A stretch of 64,000 nt of DNA from Pseudomonadaceae bacterium (GCA_900766265.1 CAAFUS010000013.1:783423-847422); one strand, 5' to 3'; numbered from the stretch's first letter, positions 8,294 through 18,263 are shown. Notes: generated by a model not told the origin, from the sequence alone. Program-made: numbers and translations.

Positions 8294-10180
8294 ATGCCGC
8301 AGCCGATTCCCCTCAAGGACCACGAAAAGGACGCCCGCCTGGTGCGTCGGCGGGTATTGGTCGGCATCATCGTCGTGGTGGCGCTGATGCTGGTGCTGGT
8401 TGCACGCATGTACTACCTGCAGGTGGTGCAGTACCAGCACCACTCGACCCTTTCGGAAAACAACCGGGTCCATGTGCAGCCGATTCCGCCGACCCGTGGG
8501 CTGATCTATGACCGTGATGGGCGGATCATTGCCGACAACCGCCCGAGCTTCAGCCTGACGGTGACCCGTGAACGCGCCGGAGACTGGCGCCAGGTCTTGG
8601 ACACGGTGGTCGAGGTGCTGCACCTCTCGCCCGAGGATCGCGGCCTGTTCGAGAAGCGAGTGCTGCAGGGACGTCGCCCGTTCGAGCCGGTGCCGATCCT
8701 CTTCGAGCTGTCCGAAGAGCAGATCGCCCTGGTGGCGGTCAACCAGTTCCGCCTGCCAGGCGTCGAGGTCTCCGCACAGCTGGTGCGCCATTACCCGCAA
8801 CGCGAACACTTCGCCCACTCGGTCGGTTACGTCGGGCGCATCAACGAGGCCGAGCTCAAGACCCTCGACCCTATCAATTACGCCGGCACCCACCACATCG
8901 GCAAGACCGGCATCGAGAAGTTCTACGAGGATGTGCTGCACGGCGAGGTGGGCTACGAGGAAGTCGAAACCAATGCCCGTGGCCGGGTCCTGCGTGTGCT
9001 CAAACGCACCGATCCTGTGCCCGGCCAGGACCTGACGCTCACCCTGGATCTGGATCTGCAGGAAGCCGCCGAGGAGGCGCTGGCGGGACGTCGAGGCGCT
9101 GTGGTCGCGTTGCAGCCCAGCACCGGCGAGGTGCTGGCGATGGTCAGCCAGCCGAGCTTCGACCCCAACCTGTTCGTTACCGGGATCAGCTTCAAGGCCT
9201 ACGCCGACCTGCGCGACTCCATCGACCGTCCGCTGTACAACCGGGTGCTGCGCGGACTTTATCCGCCCGGTTCTACGATCAAACCGATGATGGCGATCGC
9301 GGGACTGGATTCGGGCGTGGTCACGCCGACGAGTCGCGTGTACGACCCAGGCTTCTTCCAATTGCCGAACGTCAGTCACAAGTACCGGAACTGGAACCGC
9401 AGCGGCGACGGCTGGGTGGATCTGGAGTACGCGATCGCCCGTTCCAACGACACCTACTTTTACGACATGGCCCACAAGATGGGCATCGACCGCATGCACG
9501 ACTACATGACCCGCTTCGGCCTCGGCCAGCGGGTCGCGCTGGACATGTTCGAGGAAACCGCCGGCCTGATGCCGTCTCGCGAATGGAAGCGTGCCCGCTA
9601 TCGCCAGCCCTGGTACCCCGGCGAGACGGTCATCCTCGGCATCGGCCAGGGCTACATGCAGGCTACTCCGCTACAGCTTGCCCAGGCCACGGCGCTGATC
9701 GCCAACAAGGGCAAGTGGATTCGCCCGCACCTGGCGCGCACCATCGATGGCACGCCGCCCCAAGATCCGAATCCGATGCCCGACATCGAGCTGCGCGATC
9801 CGCGCTTCTGGGACTACTCGCGGCGTGGCATGGAGCAGGTGATGCATGGTCCACGCGGCACCGCCAAAAAGGTCGGCGACACGGCGGTCTATCGCATCGC
9901 CGGCAAGAGCGGGACTGCGCAGGTCGTGGCCATCAAGCAGGGCGAGAAGTACGACAGCAAAAAGCTCAATGAGCGCCATCGTGACCACGCGCTATTCGTT
10001 GGCTTCGCGCCTGCGGATAATCCGCAGATCGTCGTCGCGGTGATGGTGGAGAACGGCGAGTCCGGCTCGGGCGTCGCTGCGCCGGTTGTGAAGAAAGTCA
10101 TGGATGCCTGGCTGCTCGACGAGCACGGCCAACTCAAACCCGAGTTCCAGCCTCCGATCAGCGCGGAGGTACACCCCTGA
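8294..10180 (+). CDS. mrdA: Penicillin-binding protein 2 (elongasome transpeptidase)
   Basis: 628 residues. A cytoplasmic N-terminus is followed by one membrane anchor (about residues 18-42), a PBP dimerisation domain (with IPPTRGLIYDRDGRIIADNR) and a transpeptidase domain. The acyl-enzyme serine is Ser327 in PPGSTIKP. SRSNDTYFYD-type and GKSGTAQV (KSG) motifs follow. PBP2 cross-links peptidoglycan for lateral wall growth in complex with RodA and is the mecillinam target. The stop overlaps the rodA start by one base. In Pseudomonas it is often called pbpA. Confidence 0.97.
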   Translation: MPQPIPLKDHEKDARLVRRRVLVGIIVVVALMLVLVARMYYLQVVQYQHHSTLSENNRVHVQPIPPTRGLIYDRDGRIIADNRPSFSLTVTRERAGDWRQVLDTVVEVLHLSPEDRGLFEKRVLQGRRPFEPVPILFELSEEQIALVAVNQFRLPGVEVSAQLVRHYPQREHFAHSVGYVGRINEAELKTLDPINYAGTHHIGKTGIEKFYEDVLHGEVGYEEVETNARGRVLRVLKRTDPVPGQDLTLTLDLDLQEAAEEALAGRRGAVVALQPSTGEVLAMVSQPSFDPNLFVTGISFKAYADLRDSIDRPLYNRVLRGLYPPGSTIKPMMAIAGLDSGVVTPTSRVYDPGFFQLPNVSHKYRNWNRSGDGWVDLEYAIARSNDTYFYDMAHKMGIDRMHDYMTRFGLGQRVALDMFEETAGLMPSREWKRARYRQPWYPGETVILGIGQGYMQATPLQLAQATALIANKGKWIRPHLARTIDGTPPQDPNPMPDIELRDPRFWDYSRRGMEQVMHGPRGTAKKVGDTAVYRIAGKSGTAQVVAIKQGEKYDSKKLNERHRDHALFVGFAPADNPQIVVAVMVENGESGSGVAAPVVKKVMDAWLLDEHGQLKPEFQPPISAEVHP

Positions 10181-11325
10181 TGAATGGCAATTTCGACCGT
10201 ACCCTGTCCAACGAAGACGTGCTGCGCCGGCGGGCCAGCTTCCTGCACCGGCTGCACATCGACGGGCAGCTGCTGATCCTGCTGCTGATTCTCGGTGCCG
10301 TCGGCCTGACGATGCTCTATTCGGCGAGCGGAAAGAGCTGGGACCTGGTCACCAAACAAGCGATTTCCTTCGGTATCGGGCTGGTCGGGATGGTCATCAT
10401 TGCGCAACTCGAGCCGCGCTTCATGGCGCGCTGGGTGCCCCTGGCCTATGTCATCGGCGTCGCGCTGCTGGTGGTGGTGGACATCATGGGGCACAACGCG
10501 ATGGGGGCTACGCGCTGGATCAACATTCCGGGCGTGATTCGTTTCCAACCGTCGGAGTTCATGAAGATCATCATGCCGGCGACCATCGCCTGGTACCTGT
10601 CCAAGCGCAACCTGCCGCCTAACCTCAAGCACACCGCGGTCGGGCTGGCGCTCGTGGCGGTTCCCTGGGTCCTGATCCTCGCCCAGCCGGACCTGGGCAC
10701 CTCGCTGTTGATTCTGGCGTCCGGCGCCTTTGTGCTCTTCATCGGGGGGCTGCGCTGGCGCTGGATCATCACCGCGGTCGCGGCGGTGGTTCCGATCGCC
10801 GTGGCCATGTGGTTGTTCGTGTTGCGCGAGTATCAGAAGCAGCGGGTGCTGACCTTCCTCGATCCCGAAAGCGATCCGCTCGGTACCGGCTGGAATATCA
10901 TTCAGTCCAAGGCGGCTATCGGTTCGGGTGGCGTGTTCGGCAAGGGGTGGCTTCTTGGTACACAATCGCACCTGGATTTTTTGCCCGAAAGCCATACGGA
11001 CTTTATCATTGCGGTACTTGCCGAAGAGTTCGGCATGGTGGGAGTCTGTCTGCTCTTGCTGATCTACCTGCTGCTGATCGCGCGCGGCCTGGTCATTACC
11101 TTGCAAGCGCAGACCCTGTTCGGCAAATTGCTTGCCGGTGCGCTGACCATGACTTTCTTCGTCTACGTCTTCGTCAACATCGGTATGGTCAGCGGTTTGT
11201 TGCCCGTGGTGGGCGTGCCGTTGCCGTTCATCAGTTATGGCGGCACATCGTTGGTGACCCTGCTGGCAGGGTTCGGGGTTTTGATGTCGATCCACACCCA
11301 TCGCAAGTGGATCGCCCAGGTTTGA
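10180..11325 (+). CDS. rodA: Peptidoglycan glycosyltransferase RodA
   Basis: 381 residues with about ten membrane spans of the SEDS family. RodA polymerises lipid II into glycan strands in the elongasome with PBP2. Characteristic blocks include ARWINIPGVIRFQPSEFMKI, AQPDLGTSLL, FLPESHTDFIIAVLAEEFG and LPFISYGGTSLV. The start overlaps the mrdA stop. Translation of the pair is probably coupled. Confidence 0.97.
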   Translation: MNGNFDRTLSNEDVLRRRASFLHRLHIDGQLLILLLILGAVGLTMLYSASGKSWDLVTKQAISFGIGLVGMVIIAQLEPRFMARWVPLAYVIGVALLVVVDIMGHNAMGATRWINIPGVIRFQPSEFMKIIMPATIAWYLSKRNLPPNLKHTAVGLALVAVPWVLILAQPDLGTSLLILASGAFVLFIGGLRWRWIITAVAAVVPIAVAMWLFVLREYQKQRVLTFLDPESDPLGTGWNIIQSKAAIGSGGVFGKGWLLGTQSHLDFLPESHTDFIIAVLAEEFGMVGVCLLLLIYLLLIARGLVITLQAQTLFGKLLAGALTMTFFVYVFVNIGMVSGLLPVVGVPLPFISYGGTSLVTLLAGFGVLMSIHTHRKWIAQV

Positions 11326-11339
11326 ATAAGAGTGAAGCA

Positions 11340-12350
11340 GTGACCACATTACCGCGTAGCTGGATATCTCGTGTCGCACGCGCCCTGGGAGTGGCCGCTT
11401 TCGCCGCCATCGCCCAGCCCGCCCTGGCGGCCGATTACGAAGGCGCGAAGGTCGCCGAGTTCATCGAGGAAATGACCCGCGATTACGGCTTCGCCAGCGA
11501 ACAGCTGGGCGAGCTGTTCAAGCACGCCGAGCGCAAGCAGGCGATCCTCGATGCGATTTCCCGGCCGGCCGAGCGCACCAAGCCCTGGAAGGAATACCGC
11601 CCGATCTTCATCACCGATTCGCGCATTGCCCAGGGCGTAGATTTCTGGCGTCAGCACGAGGAGGCGCTCAGCCGCGCCGAGGCCGAATACGGCGTTCCCG
11701 CCGAGGTGATCGTCTCGATCATCGGGGTCGAAACCTTCTACGGGCGCAACACCGGCAGCTACCGCGTCATCGATGCGTTGTCCACCCTGGGCTTCGACTA
11801 CCCGCCGCGGCAGCCCTTCTTCCGCCAGCAGCTCAAGGAGTTCCTGTTGCTGGTGCGTGAGGAGCAGGTCGACCCGCTCGCCCTCAAGGGTTCCTATGCC
11901 GGCGCCATGGGGCTGCCGCAGTTCATGCCTTCAAGCTTTCGTGCCTACGCCGTCGATTTCGACGGCGACGGCCGTATCGACATCTGGAACAATCCGGTCG
12001 ATGCGATCGGCAGCGTGGCCAGCTATTTCAAGCAGCACGGCTGGAAGGCCGGCGAACCCGTGGTGGCCCGGGCCCAGGTTAGCGGGGATCGCTTCGAGGA
12101 GGGGCTGACCGAAGGGCTCGAGTCGGTGAAGAATGCCGGCGAGCTCGCCGCCCTTGGCTGGCGCACCGAGAGCGCCGTGCCGCCGGAAACGCCCATCACT
12201 GCGTTTCGGCTGGAGGGCGCTGACGGCGATGAATACTGGGTCGGCTGGCCGAACTTCTACGTCATCACCCGTTACAACCGCAGCGTGATGTACGCGATGG
12301 CGGTTCACCAGCTGTCCGAGCGTCTGGCCGACGCGCGTGGAGAACAATGA
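11340..12350 (+). CDS. sltB1: Membrane-bound/soluble lytic murein transglycosylase B
   Basis: 336 residues from a GTG at 11340. A signal peptide ends at PALAAD with no lipobox, so it is probably a periplasmic soluble form (SltB1 type). The MltB catalytic block contains the acid Glu131 in GVETFYGRNTGS, then GAMGLPQFMPSS and DFDGDGRIDIWN. It cleaves glycan strands to 1,6-anhydro-MurNAc products. No lipobox, position after rodA and length all match PA4001 of P. aeruginosa. An in-frame TTG at 11322 is a possible alternative start. It overlaps rlpA by four bases. Confidence 0.92.
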   Translation: MTTLPRSWISRVARALGVAAFAAIAQPALAADYEGAKVAEFIEEMTRDYGFASEQLGELFKHAERKQAILDAISRPAERTKPWKEYRPIFITDSRIAQGVDFWRQHEEALSRAEAEYGVPAEVIVSIIGVETFYGRNTGSYRVIDALSTLGFDYPPRQPFFRQQLKEFLLLVREEQVDPLALKGSYAGAMGLPQFMPSSFRAYAVDFDGDGRIDIWNNPVDAIGSVASYFKQHGWKAGEPVVARAQVSGDRFEEGLTEGLESVKNAGELAALGWRTESAVPPETPITAFRLEGADGDEYWVGWPNFYVITRYNRSVMYAMAVHQLSERLADARGEQ

Positions 12351-13363
12351 TGGCCGCACGCACCCTGTTGCATATCGTTGCGCTCGGTACCGGCGTCGCT
12401 CTGCTGGCCAGCTGTTCTTCCGGCCGCGCGCCACAGAGTCCGGCGCCGTCGGTTTCGAGCGGCACCAGCGGTATCAGCGGCCCGGCCGATTACGCACGGC
12501 CAAGCAAGGACGGCGCGCCCTGGTGGGATGTCGACGTGTCGCGCATTCCCGACGCCACTCCGATGCCGCATTACGGCCCGGTGAAGGCCAACCCCTATAC
12601 GGTATTCGGCCAGACCTACTACCCGATCCCCGACGGCCGCCGCTATTCGGCCACCGGCACGGCATCCTGGTACGGCACCAAGTTCCATGGCCAGGCGACG
12701 GCCAACGGCGAGAAATACGATCTCTACGGCATGAGCGCGGCGCACAAGACCTTGCCCCTGCCCAGCTACGTCAGGGTCACCAGTCTCGAAAACGGAAGGA
12801 GTGTGATTCTGAGGGTGAACGATCGGGGGCCGTTCTACTCCGATCGCATCATCGACCTGTCCTTCGCGGCGGCCAAGAAGCTCGGTTATGCCGAGAGCGG
12901 CACTGCGAGGGTGAAGGTCGAAGGGATCGACCCGGTCGAGTGGTGGGCCCAGCAGGGACGTCCGATGCCGATGGTGCTGGCGCAGCCGCAGAAGGTGGCG
13001 ACCCAGCCGCCGCTGACCGCCTCGGTGACCCAGCCGGTCGAGAAGTACACGCCACCGCCGGCGCAGCACGCAGCAGCGGTGGTGCCGGCTGAAATCGACG
13101 CAAAAAAAAACGCTTCAGTCGCAGCCTCTGGCCTGTTTCTCCAGGTTGGCGCCTTCGCCAATCCGGACGCTGCGGAGCTGCTCAAGTCCAAGCTGAGCAG
13201 TATGGTGAGTGCCCCGGTATTCATCAGCTCAGTAACGCACAACCAGCAGGTCCTGCACCGGGTACGACTCGGGCCGATCGAAACGCCGGATGAAGCAACG
13301 CAACTGGAGCAGAGTGTACGCCTGGCCAATCTGGGTCAGCCACGCCGCGTCCAGCCGGATTAA
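12347..13363 (+). CDS. rlpA: Septal ring lytic transglycosylase / rare lipoprotein A
   Basis: 338 residues. The lipoprotein signal ends at LLASC, placing it in the outer membrane. A double-psi beta-barrel domain at about 100-190 has the catalytic region TASWYGTKFHGQATANGE and VNDRGPFYSDRIIDLS. A C-terminal SPOR domain (about 258-338) begins near FLQVGAFANPDAAELL. In P. aeruginosa RlpA is a lytic transglycosylase specific for denuded glycan strands at the septum. A run of eight A bases at about 13,103-13,110 inside the gene is a potential slippage site. It overlaps the sltB1 stop. Confidence 0.95.
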   Translation: MMAARTLLHIVALGTGVALLASCSSGRAPQSPAPSVSSGTSGISGPADYARPSKDGAPWWDVDVSRIPDATPMPHYGPVKANPYTVFGQTYYPIPDGRRYSATGTASWYGTKFHGQATANGEKYDLYGMSAAHKTLPLPSYVRVTSLENGRSVILRVNDRGPFYSDRIIDLSFAAAKKLGYAESGTARVKVEGIDPVEWWAQQGRPMPMVLAQPQKVATQPPLTASVTQPVEKYTPPPAQHAAAVVPAEIDAKKNASVAASGLFLQVGAFANPDAAELLKSKLSSMVSAPVFISSVTHNQQVLHRVRLGPIETPDEATQLEQSVRLANLGQPRRVQPD

Positions 13364-13415
13364 AATCAACCTGCGCCCCGCGAGGGCCCGTTTGACCAAC
13401 TATCTTGAGAGACGG

Positions 13416-14579
13416 ATGAATATCACCACCTTAGCGCGCCGCCTTCTTCTGCCTGCCGCCTTGCTGTTGAACGCCTCGCTGGCTTCGGCAGCCGAGCCCG
13501 TGATGCCTGCCCCGCCGCAACTGGCGGCCAAGTCCTACGTCCTGATGGACGCCGCCAGCGGCCAGGTGCTGGTCGATACCAATGGCGACGAACGTCTGCC
13601 GCCGGCGAGCCTGACCAAGCTGATGACCGCCTACCTGGCCACGCTGGAAATCAACCGCGGGCAGATCAAGGAAAGCGACATGGTGCGCGTCAGCGAGAAG
13701 GCCTGGCGCATGGGCGGCTCGAAGATGTTCATCGAGGTGGGCAAGGAAGTCTCGGTAGACGACCTGCTGCACGGCATCATCATCCAGTCGGGCAATGACG
13801 CCAGCGTTGCGATCGCCGAGCACATCGCCGGCAGCGAGGAAGGCTTCGCCGACATGATGAACTCCCACGCGCAGCGTTTGGGGCTGACCAACACCCACTT
13901 CGTCAACGCGACCGGCTGGCCACACCCCGAGCACTACTCCTCCGCCAACGACATGGCCAAGCTGGCCCGGGCGATCATCTTCGAAGATCAGGCCCACTAC
14001 GCTATCTATGCCCAGAAAGAATTCCTCTGGAATGGCATCAAGCAGCCCAACCGCAACCTGCTGCTGTGGCGCGACAAGACGGTCGATGGCCTGAAGACCG
14101 GTCATACCGAAGAGGCCGGCTACTGCCTGGTGGCCTCTGCGGTGCGTGACGGCATGCGCCTGATCGCGGTGGTCTTCGGTACCGTCAGCGAGCAGGCGCG
14201 GGCCGCCGAAGTGCAGAAGCTGCTGACCTACGGGTTCCGCTTCTTCGAAACCCGCACCTTCTACAAGCAGGGCACCGAACTGGCCCAGGCGCAGGTCTGG
14301 AAGGGCGAGCGTGACAAGGTCAAGGCCGGTCTGGCTCAAGACCTGACCATGACCCTGCCGAAGGGCCAGCTCGAGAAGCTGGCCGCGAGCATGAACATCA
14401 ACCCGCAGCTGACCGCGCCGATCGCCGCAGGCGATGTGATCGGCAAGGTCGAAGTGAAACTGGGCGACGATGTGGTGCAGAGCACCGACCTGATCGCCCT
14501 GGAAGCGGTCGAAGAAGGCGGGCTGTTCCGCCGCCTGTGGGACAGCCTGCGGCTGTTCTTCTTCGGGCTGTTCAACTGA
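13416..14579 (+). CDS. dacC: D-alanyl-D-alanine carboxypeptidase (PBP5/6 type)
   Basis: 387 residues from ATG 13416, preceded by GAGAG. The signal peptide ends at SLASAAEP. The SxxK serine is Ser65 in [12 protein letters not shown]. The SGN motif is in [12 protein letters not shown] and the KTG box in [17 protein letters not shown]5 C-terminal domain follows. The last residues [14 protein letters not shown] form the amphipathic helix that anchors such enzymes to the inner membrane. It trims the terminal D-Ala from pentapeptides. The mrdA-rodA-sltB1-rlpA-dacC order forms one wall-synthesis operon. Confidence 0.96.
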   Translation: MNITTLARRLLLPAALLLNASLASAAEPVMPAPPQLAAKSYVLMDAASGQVLVDTNGDERLPPASLTKLMTAYLATLEINRGQIKESDMVRVSEKAWRMGGSKMFIEVGKEVSVDDLLHGIIIQSGNDASVAIAEHIAGSEEGFADMMNSHAQRLGLTNTHFVNATGWPHPEHYSSANDMAKLARAIIFEDQAHYAIYAQKEFLWNGIKQPNRNLLLWRDKTVDGLKTGHTEEAGYCLVASAVRDGMRLIAVVFGTVSEQARAAEVQKLLTYGFRFFETRTFYKQGTELAQAQVWKGERDKVKAGLAQDLTMTLPKGQLEKLAASMNINPQLTAPIAAGDVIGKVEVKLGDDVVQSTDLIALEAVEEGGLFRRLWDSLRLFFFGLFN

Positions 14580-14649
14580 TTATCCCCTTGCACGCGCCCA
14601 GGTCGACCGGATCGGGCGCGCATGCGGATCACGAGTCCGCCTGAGAGCC

Positions 14650-14928
14650 ATGACCGATACCGACGTACAAGCTCCGAAAATCGAATTTCCCTGCGAGCGC
14701 TACCCGATCAAGGTGATCGGCGATGCCGGCGAGGGCTTCCGCGAAATGGTCCTGGAAGTGATAGGTCGGCACGCGCCGGACCTGGACGCCTCCACGCTGG
14801 TCATGCGCGACAGCCGCAACGGGCGTTTTCTGTCCGTGCAGGTGCTTATCACCGCGACGGGCGTCGAGCAGCTGCAGGCGATCCACGTCGACCTGCGCGC
14901 CACCGGCCGCATCCACATGGTGCTTTGA
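14650..14928 (+). CDS. ybeD: DUF493 family protein YbeD
   Basis: 92 residues, typical for YbeD, with [14 protein letters not shown] at the start and [17 protein letters not shown] later. The fold resembles ACT-like regulatory domains, but no biochemical role is established. Between dacC and this gene is a 70-base gap with a GC-rich inverted repeat lacking a U tract. The stop overlaps the lipB ATG (TGATG), the usual ybeD-lipB arrangement. Confidence 0.93.
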   Translation: MTDTDVQAPKIEFPCERYPIKVIGDAGEGFREMVLEVIGRHAPDLDASTLVMRDSRNGRFLSVQVLITATGVEQLQAIHVDLRATGRIHMVL

Positions 14929-15572
14929 TGATCGCGGTGCGCGAGCTCGGTCTGGTGGACTACCAGCCGACCTGGCAGGCGATGCAGCATTTCACCAACA
15001 CCCGCGGGCGTGAGACTTGCGACGAACTCTGGCTGCTCCAGCATCCGCCGGTGTTCACCCAGGGTCAGGCCGGAAAGGCCGAGCACCTGTTGTTTCCTGG
15101 CGATATCCCGGTCGTGCAGGTCGATCGTGGCGGCCAAGTGACCTATCATGGGCCCGGCCAGCTGGTCGTCTATCTGATGCTCGACGTGCGTCGTCTGGGT
15201 ATCGGTGTGCGCGAACTGGTCAGCCGCATCGAGCAGAGTCTGATCGCTCTGCTCGGCGAGTATGGCATCGAGGCTGTGGCCCGCCCCGATGCACCGGGCG
15301 TCTACGTAGGCGGCGCGAAGATCGCCTCGCTGGGGCTAAGGATTCGTAACGGGCGTTCCTTCCATGGTCTGGCACTGAACGTCGACATGGACATGGAGCC
15401 GTTCCGGCGCATCAATCCCTGTGGCTACGCTGGGCTGGCGATGACCCAATTGCGCGACCTGGCCGGGCCGGTCGATTTCGCCGAAGTATGCCAGCGGCTG
15501 CGCGAGCAGCTGGTGCGGCAGCTCGGCTACGCTGAACAGAAGACCCTGACGGGCGGACTGGATAATCTATGA
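14928..15572 (+). CDS. lipB: Octanoyl-[acyl-carrier-protein]:protein N-octanoyltransferase
   Basis: 214 residues. LipB moves octanoate from acyl carrier protein to lipoyl domains, the first step of protein lipoylation. The family motif is in [19 protein letters not shown]. The catalytic Lys lies in [16 protein letters not shown] and the catalytic Cys in RINPCGYAG. The start overlaps the ybeD stop and the stop overlaps the lipA start, so expression of both lipoylation steps is coupled. Confidence 0.97.
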   Translation: MIAVRELGLVDYQPTWQAMQHFTNTRGRETCDELWLLQHPPVFTQGQAGKAEHLLFPGDIPVVQVDRGGQVTYHGPGQLVVYLMLDVRRLGIGVRELVSRIEQSLIALLGEYGIEAVARPDAPGVYVGGAKIASLGLRIRNGRSFHGLALNVDMDMEPFRRINPCGYAGLAMTQLRDLAGPVDFAEVCQRLREQLVRQLGYAEQKTLTGGLDNL

Positions 15573-16543
15573 CAGTGGAAACCGTGGACAAGCGCCCTGC
15601 GAAAGTGGAAGCGGGCGTCAAACTGCGCGGCGCCGAGAAGGTCGCACGCATTCCGGTGAAGATCATTCCCACCGAGGAATTGCCGAAGAAGCCCGACTGG
15701 ATCCGCGTGCGCATTCCGGTATCCCCCGAAGTCGACCGAATCAAGCAGTTGCTGCGCAAGCACAAGCTGCATAGCGTCTGCGAGGAAGCGTCCTGCCCGA
15801 ACCTGGGCGAGTGCTTCTCCGGCGGTACCGCCACCTTCATGATCATGGGCGACATCTGCACCCGTCGCTGCCCATTCTGTGACGTGGGGCACGGCCGTCC
15901 GAACGCACTCGATCCGGACGAGCCGAAGAACCTGGCCATCGCCATCGCCGACCTGCGCCTGAAGTACGTGGTGATCACCTCGGTGGACCGCGACGACCTG
16001 CGCGACGGTGGTGCCCAGCACTTCGCCGACTGCCTGCGCGAGATCCGTAAGCTGTCGCCGGGCATCCAGCTCGAGACCCTGGTGCCCGATTACCGCGGAC
16101 GGATGGACGTGGCACTGGAGATCACTGCGGCCGAGCCGCCGGATGTCTTCAACCACAACCTGGAAACGGTGCCGCGGCTGTACAAGTCGTCGCGTCCGGG
16201 ATCGGATTTCGAGTGGTCGCTGGATCTGCTGCAGAAGTTCAAGCAGATGGTTCCGCACGTACCGACCAAGTCGGGCCTGATGCTCGGCCTTGGCGAGACC
16301 GACGAGGAAGTCATCGAAGTCATGCAGCGCATGCGTGAGCACGACATCGACATGTTGACCCTCGGCCAGTACCTGCAGCCGTCACGCAATCACCTGCCGG
16401 TGCAGCGTTTCGTCCACCCCGACACCTTTGCCTGGTTCGCCGAGGAAGGGGAGAAGATGGGCTTCAAGAACGTCGCCTCCGGCCCGCTGGTACGTTCCTC
16501 TTACCACGCCGACCAGCAGGCGCACGGTAACAAGATCATCTGA
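15569..16543 (+). CDS. lipA: Lipoyl synthase
   Basis: 324 residues. It is a radical-SAM enzyme that inserts two sulfurs into protein-bound octanoyl groups. The auxiliary cluster cysteines are in [12 protein letters not shown]. The radical-SAM cluster is CTRRCPFC. The C-terminal RSSYHAD serine motif is present. A strong terminator begins 14 bases after the stop and closes this long plus-strand run. Confidence 0.98.
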   Translation: MTVETVDKRPAKVEAGVKLRGAEKVARIPVKIIPTEELPKKPDWIRVRIPVSPEVDRIKQLLRKHKLHSVCEEASCPNLGECFSGGTATFMIMGDICTRRCPFCDVGHGRPNALDPDEPKNLAIAIADLRLKYVVITSVDRDDLRDGGAQHFADCLREIRKLSPGIQLETLVPDYRGRMDVALEITAAEPPDVFNHNLETVPRLYKSSRPGSDFEWSLDLLQKFKQMVPHVPTKSGLMLGLGETDEEVIEVMQRMREHDIDMLTLGQYLQPSRNHLPVQRFVHPDTFAWFAEEGEKMGFKNVASGPLVRSSYHADQQAHGNKII

Positions 16544-16556
16544 TCTGGCGGTAACG

Positions 16557-16587
16557 AAAAAGGCGACCTAGGGGTCGCCTTTTTTTG
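16557..16587 (+). terminator. Rho-independent terminator after lipA
   Basis: An 8-bp GC-rich stem (AGGCGACC with GGTCGCCT, 16561-16568 and 16573-16580) with a four-base loop is followed by seven T. A-tracts on the other side let it also work for the convergent sltB3 gene. Confidence 0.9.
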
Positions 16588-16660
16588 CACTGCTACAGCC
16601 TCGATCGGCAGTAAAGACTCAGCGACCCACACCGGGTCGGCACCCAGCACTCGCTTCCAG

Positions 16661-17962
16661 CTATTTCTCCGCGCGCAGACGGCCCAGCAGCTCCTGGGTT
16701 GGGTAACCGTCGGCCGGCCAGCCCAGTTTCTGCTGGTAGCCGCGGATGGCACGGCGGGTGTTGGCGCCGATGATGCCATCAGGGGTGCCGGTATCGAAAC
16801 CTTGACGGGTCAGGCGCTCCTGCAGCTCCAGGCGCTCGGAACGGCTCAGCGGCAGCTCCCCGCGGGGCCAGCTGGCGCGGATCGCCCCCTGGCCGTCGAA
16901 GTTCTGCGACAGCAGGCCTATCGCCAAGGCATAGGACGACGAGTTGTTGTAGCGCAGGATGGCGCGGAAGTTATCCATGACCACGAACGCGGGACCCCGG
17001 TGACCGGCTGGAAGCAGCAGGCTGGCCGAGGCCTCGTCATACCCTTGCGGGAGGCCGGTCAGGCCCAGCGCTCTCCACTGCGCGAGCGGTTTGCGTACTT
17101 CGGCGTCGGCCAGCGAATAGTCGAAGGCCTTGGGCAGGCCGACCTCGAAGCCCCACGGGTGGCCTAATTTCCAGCCCGAGGCCTGGAGATAATGGGCTGC
17201 GGAGGCGAGGGCGTCAGGAGTGCTGTTCCAGATGTCTCGGCGCCCGTCGCCGTCGAAATCCACGGCGTGGGTGTGGTAGGTGGTGGGGATGAACTGTGTC
17301 TGGCCCATCGCGCCGGCCCAGGAGCCGCGCATGCGTTCGGGCGTGACGTCTCCTTCCTGAATGATCTGCAGGGCGGCAAGCAACTGGGCGCGGGCGAAAC
17401 CGGGGCGTCGCCCTTCGTGGGCCAGGGTGGCCAGCGAACGAATCACTGACTTGTCGCCCATGATCTGGCCGAAGCTGCTTTCAAGACCCCAGATCGCGAC
17501 GAGCACGTTGCGGTCAACGGCGTAGCGCGCCTCGATGCGGTCGAGGGTCGCGGCGTGCTGGTCGAGCAGGCGGCGGCCGTTCTGCACGCGCTGCTTGGAT
17601 ATGGCGCCTTCGAGATATTCCCAGACGGGGCGGGTGAATTCGGGCTGGCTGCGATCGGCGGCGACGACGCTGGGGTCTGGCGTGACGCCGGCGAACGAGC
17701 GGTCGAAGAGTTCGGCTGAGATGCCGGCGGACAGCGCCTCGACGCGAAACTGGTCGCGCCACTGGTCGAAGCTCTGCTCGAGCTTGGGCTCGGCCATCTC
17801 GGGTGAAGCCGGCGTCGTGGTCGATACCGTAGGGTTTGGGCGGGTGGGCTGGGAGGAGTCCGTCTGCGGCAGGGGTTCGGCAGCGCAGGCCACTACCAGG
17901 CTCAAGGCAGAGGCGGCGATCAGACTGCGCAACAGCAGCACCGGGACGTAGGTGAAAAACAT
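16661..17962 (-). CDS. sltB3: Lytic murein transglycosylase with C-terminal peptidoglycan-binding domain
   Basis: 433 residues. The N-terminus has a hydrophobic signal ending in SLVVAC, a lipobox, so it may be outer-membrane anchored. The MltB-type catalytic domain carries the acid Glu in IWGLESSFGQIMG, then GSWAGAMGQTQFIPTTY and DFDGDGRRDIWN. The last ~60 residues are a PG_binding_1 domain (LTRQGFDTGTPDGIIGANTR). Length and added domain match the SltB3/SltH type of P. aeruginosa, which lies in the same place relative to lipA. The symbol is inferred from this context. Confidence 0.88.
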   Translation of the reverse strand: MFFTYVPVLLLRSLIAASALSLVVACAAEPLPQTDSSQPTRPNPTVSTTTPASPEMAEPKLEQSFDQWRDQFRVEALSAGISAELFDRSFAGVTPDPSVVAADRSQPEFTRPVWEYLEGAISKQRVQNGRRLLDQHAATLDRIEARYAVDRNVLVAIWGLESSFGQIMGDKSVIRSLATLAHEGRRPGFARAQLLAALQIIQEGDVTPERMRGSWAGAMGQTQFIPTTYHTHAVDFDGDGRRDIWNSTPDALASAAHYLQASGWKLGHPWGFEVGLPKAFDYSLADAEVRKPLAQWRALGLTGLPQGYDEASASLLLPAGHRGPAFVVMDNFRAILRYNNSSSYALAIGLLSQNFDGQGAIRASWPRGELPLSRSERLELQERLTRQGFDTGTPDGIIGANTRRAIRGYQQKLGWPADGYPTQELLGRLRAEK

Positions 17963-18023
17963 GCACCACTCTCGATCGTGAGGTCGGCAGACGACCTTAT
18001 CACGCTTTGTTCTGCTTCGCTTT

Positions 18024-18182
18024 TCAAGCCGCCAGAAAGACCGAAGCCTCCCAGTCGTTGGACGGGGAGGCTTCGCGTCGGTAGCTGCCTTTGCCTTTGC
18101 GGGGCTGTTCCTGGCGGCTGCGAAACAGCGGTTGCGCCACCAGCGACTTGGCCTTGTTGGGCCTTTTTCTCGGCTTGCTCAT
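18024..18182 (-). CDS. arfA: Alternative ribosome-rescue factor A
   Basis: A 52-residue gene. The product begins MSKPRKRPNKAKSLVAQ and contains PLFRSRQEQPRKGKGSYRRE followed by DWEAS, the ArfA family core. ArfA recruits release factor 2 to ribosomes stalled on broken mRNAs when trans-translation fails. In E. coli arfA mRNA is itself cut or terminated before its stop codon so that tmRNA normally destroys the product. Here a 10-bp perfect inverted repeat lies inside the last third of the frame, consistent with the same control. It sits between holA and sltB3 on the same strand as both. Confidence 0.9.
   Translation of the reverse strand: MSKPRKRPNKAKSLVAQPLFRSRQEQPRKGKGSYRREASPSNDWEASVFLAA
18043..18074 (-). 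promoter_or_regulatory. Hairpin inside arfA coding sequence (RNase III site or internal terminator)
   Basis: Two perfect 10-base arms (18043-18052 and 18065-18074, GAAGCCTCCC and its complement) enclose a 12-base loop. In the mRNA the hairpin spans the codons for about EASPSNDWEAS and ends about six codons before the stop. The U-run after it (GGTCTTTCTGG) is weak, so RNase III processing seems as likely as termination. The role is inferred from E. coli and Haemophilus arfA. Confidence 0.75.
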
Positions 18183-18263
18183 CACAATGTCCTGCGTTTT
18201 TGGGAGGGGCGAGCATCATCGTCAATCGCCCGGGTAATGTACAGAGGTGACCGGCGCCGATGG

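Noticed and set aside
13100..13112. Run of eight A in rlpA as a frameshift or programmed slippage
   Set aside because: The frame is open through it and encodes the linker to an intact SPOR domain; no second product is suggested.
14580..14640. GC-rich inverted repeat after dacC as a terminator
   Set aside because: A 7-bp stem is present but no T-tract follows on either strand.
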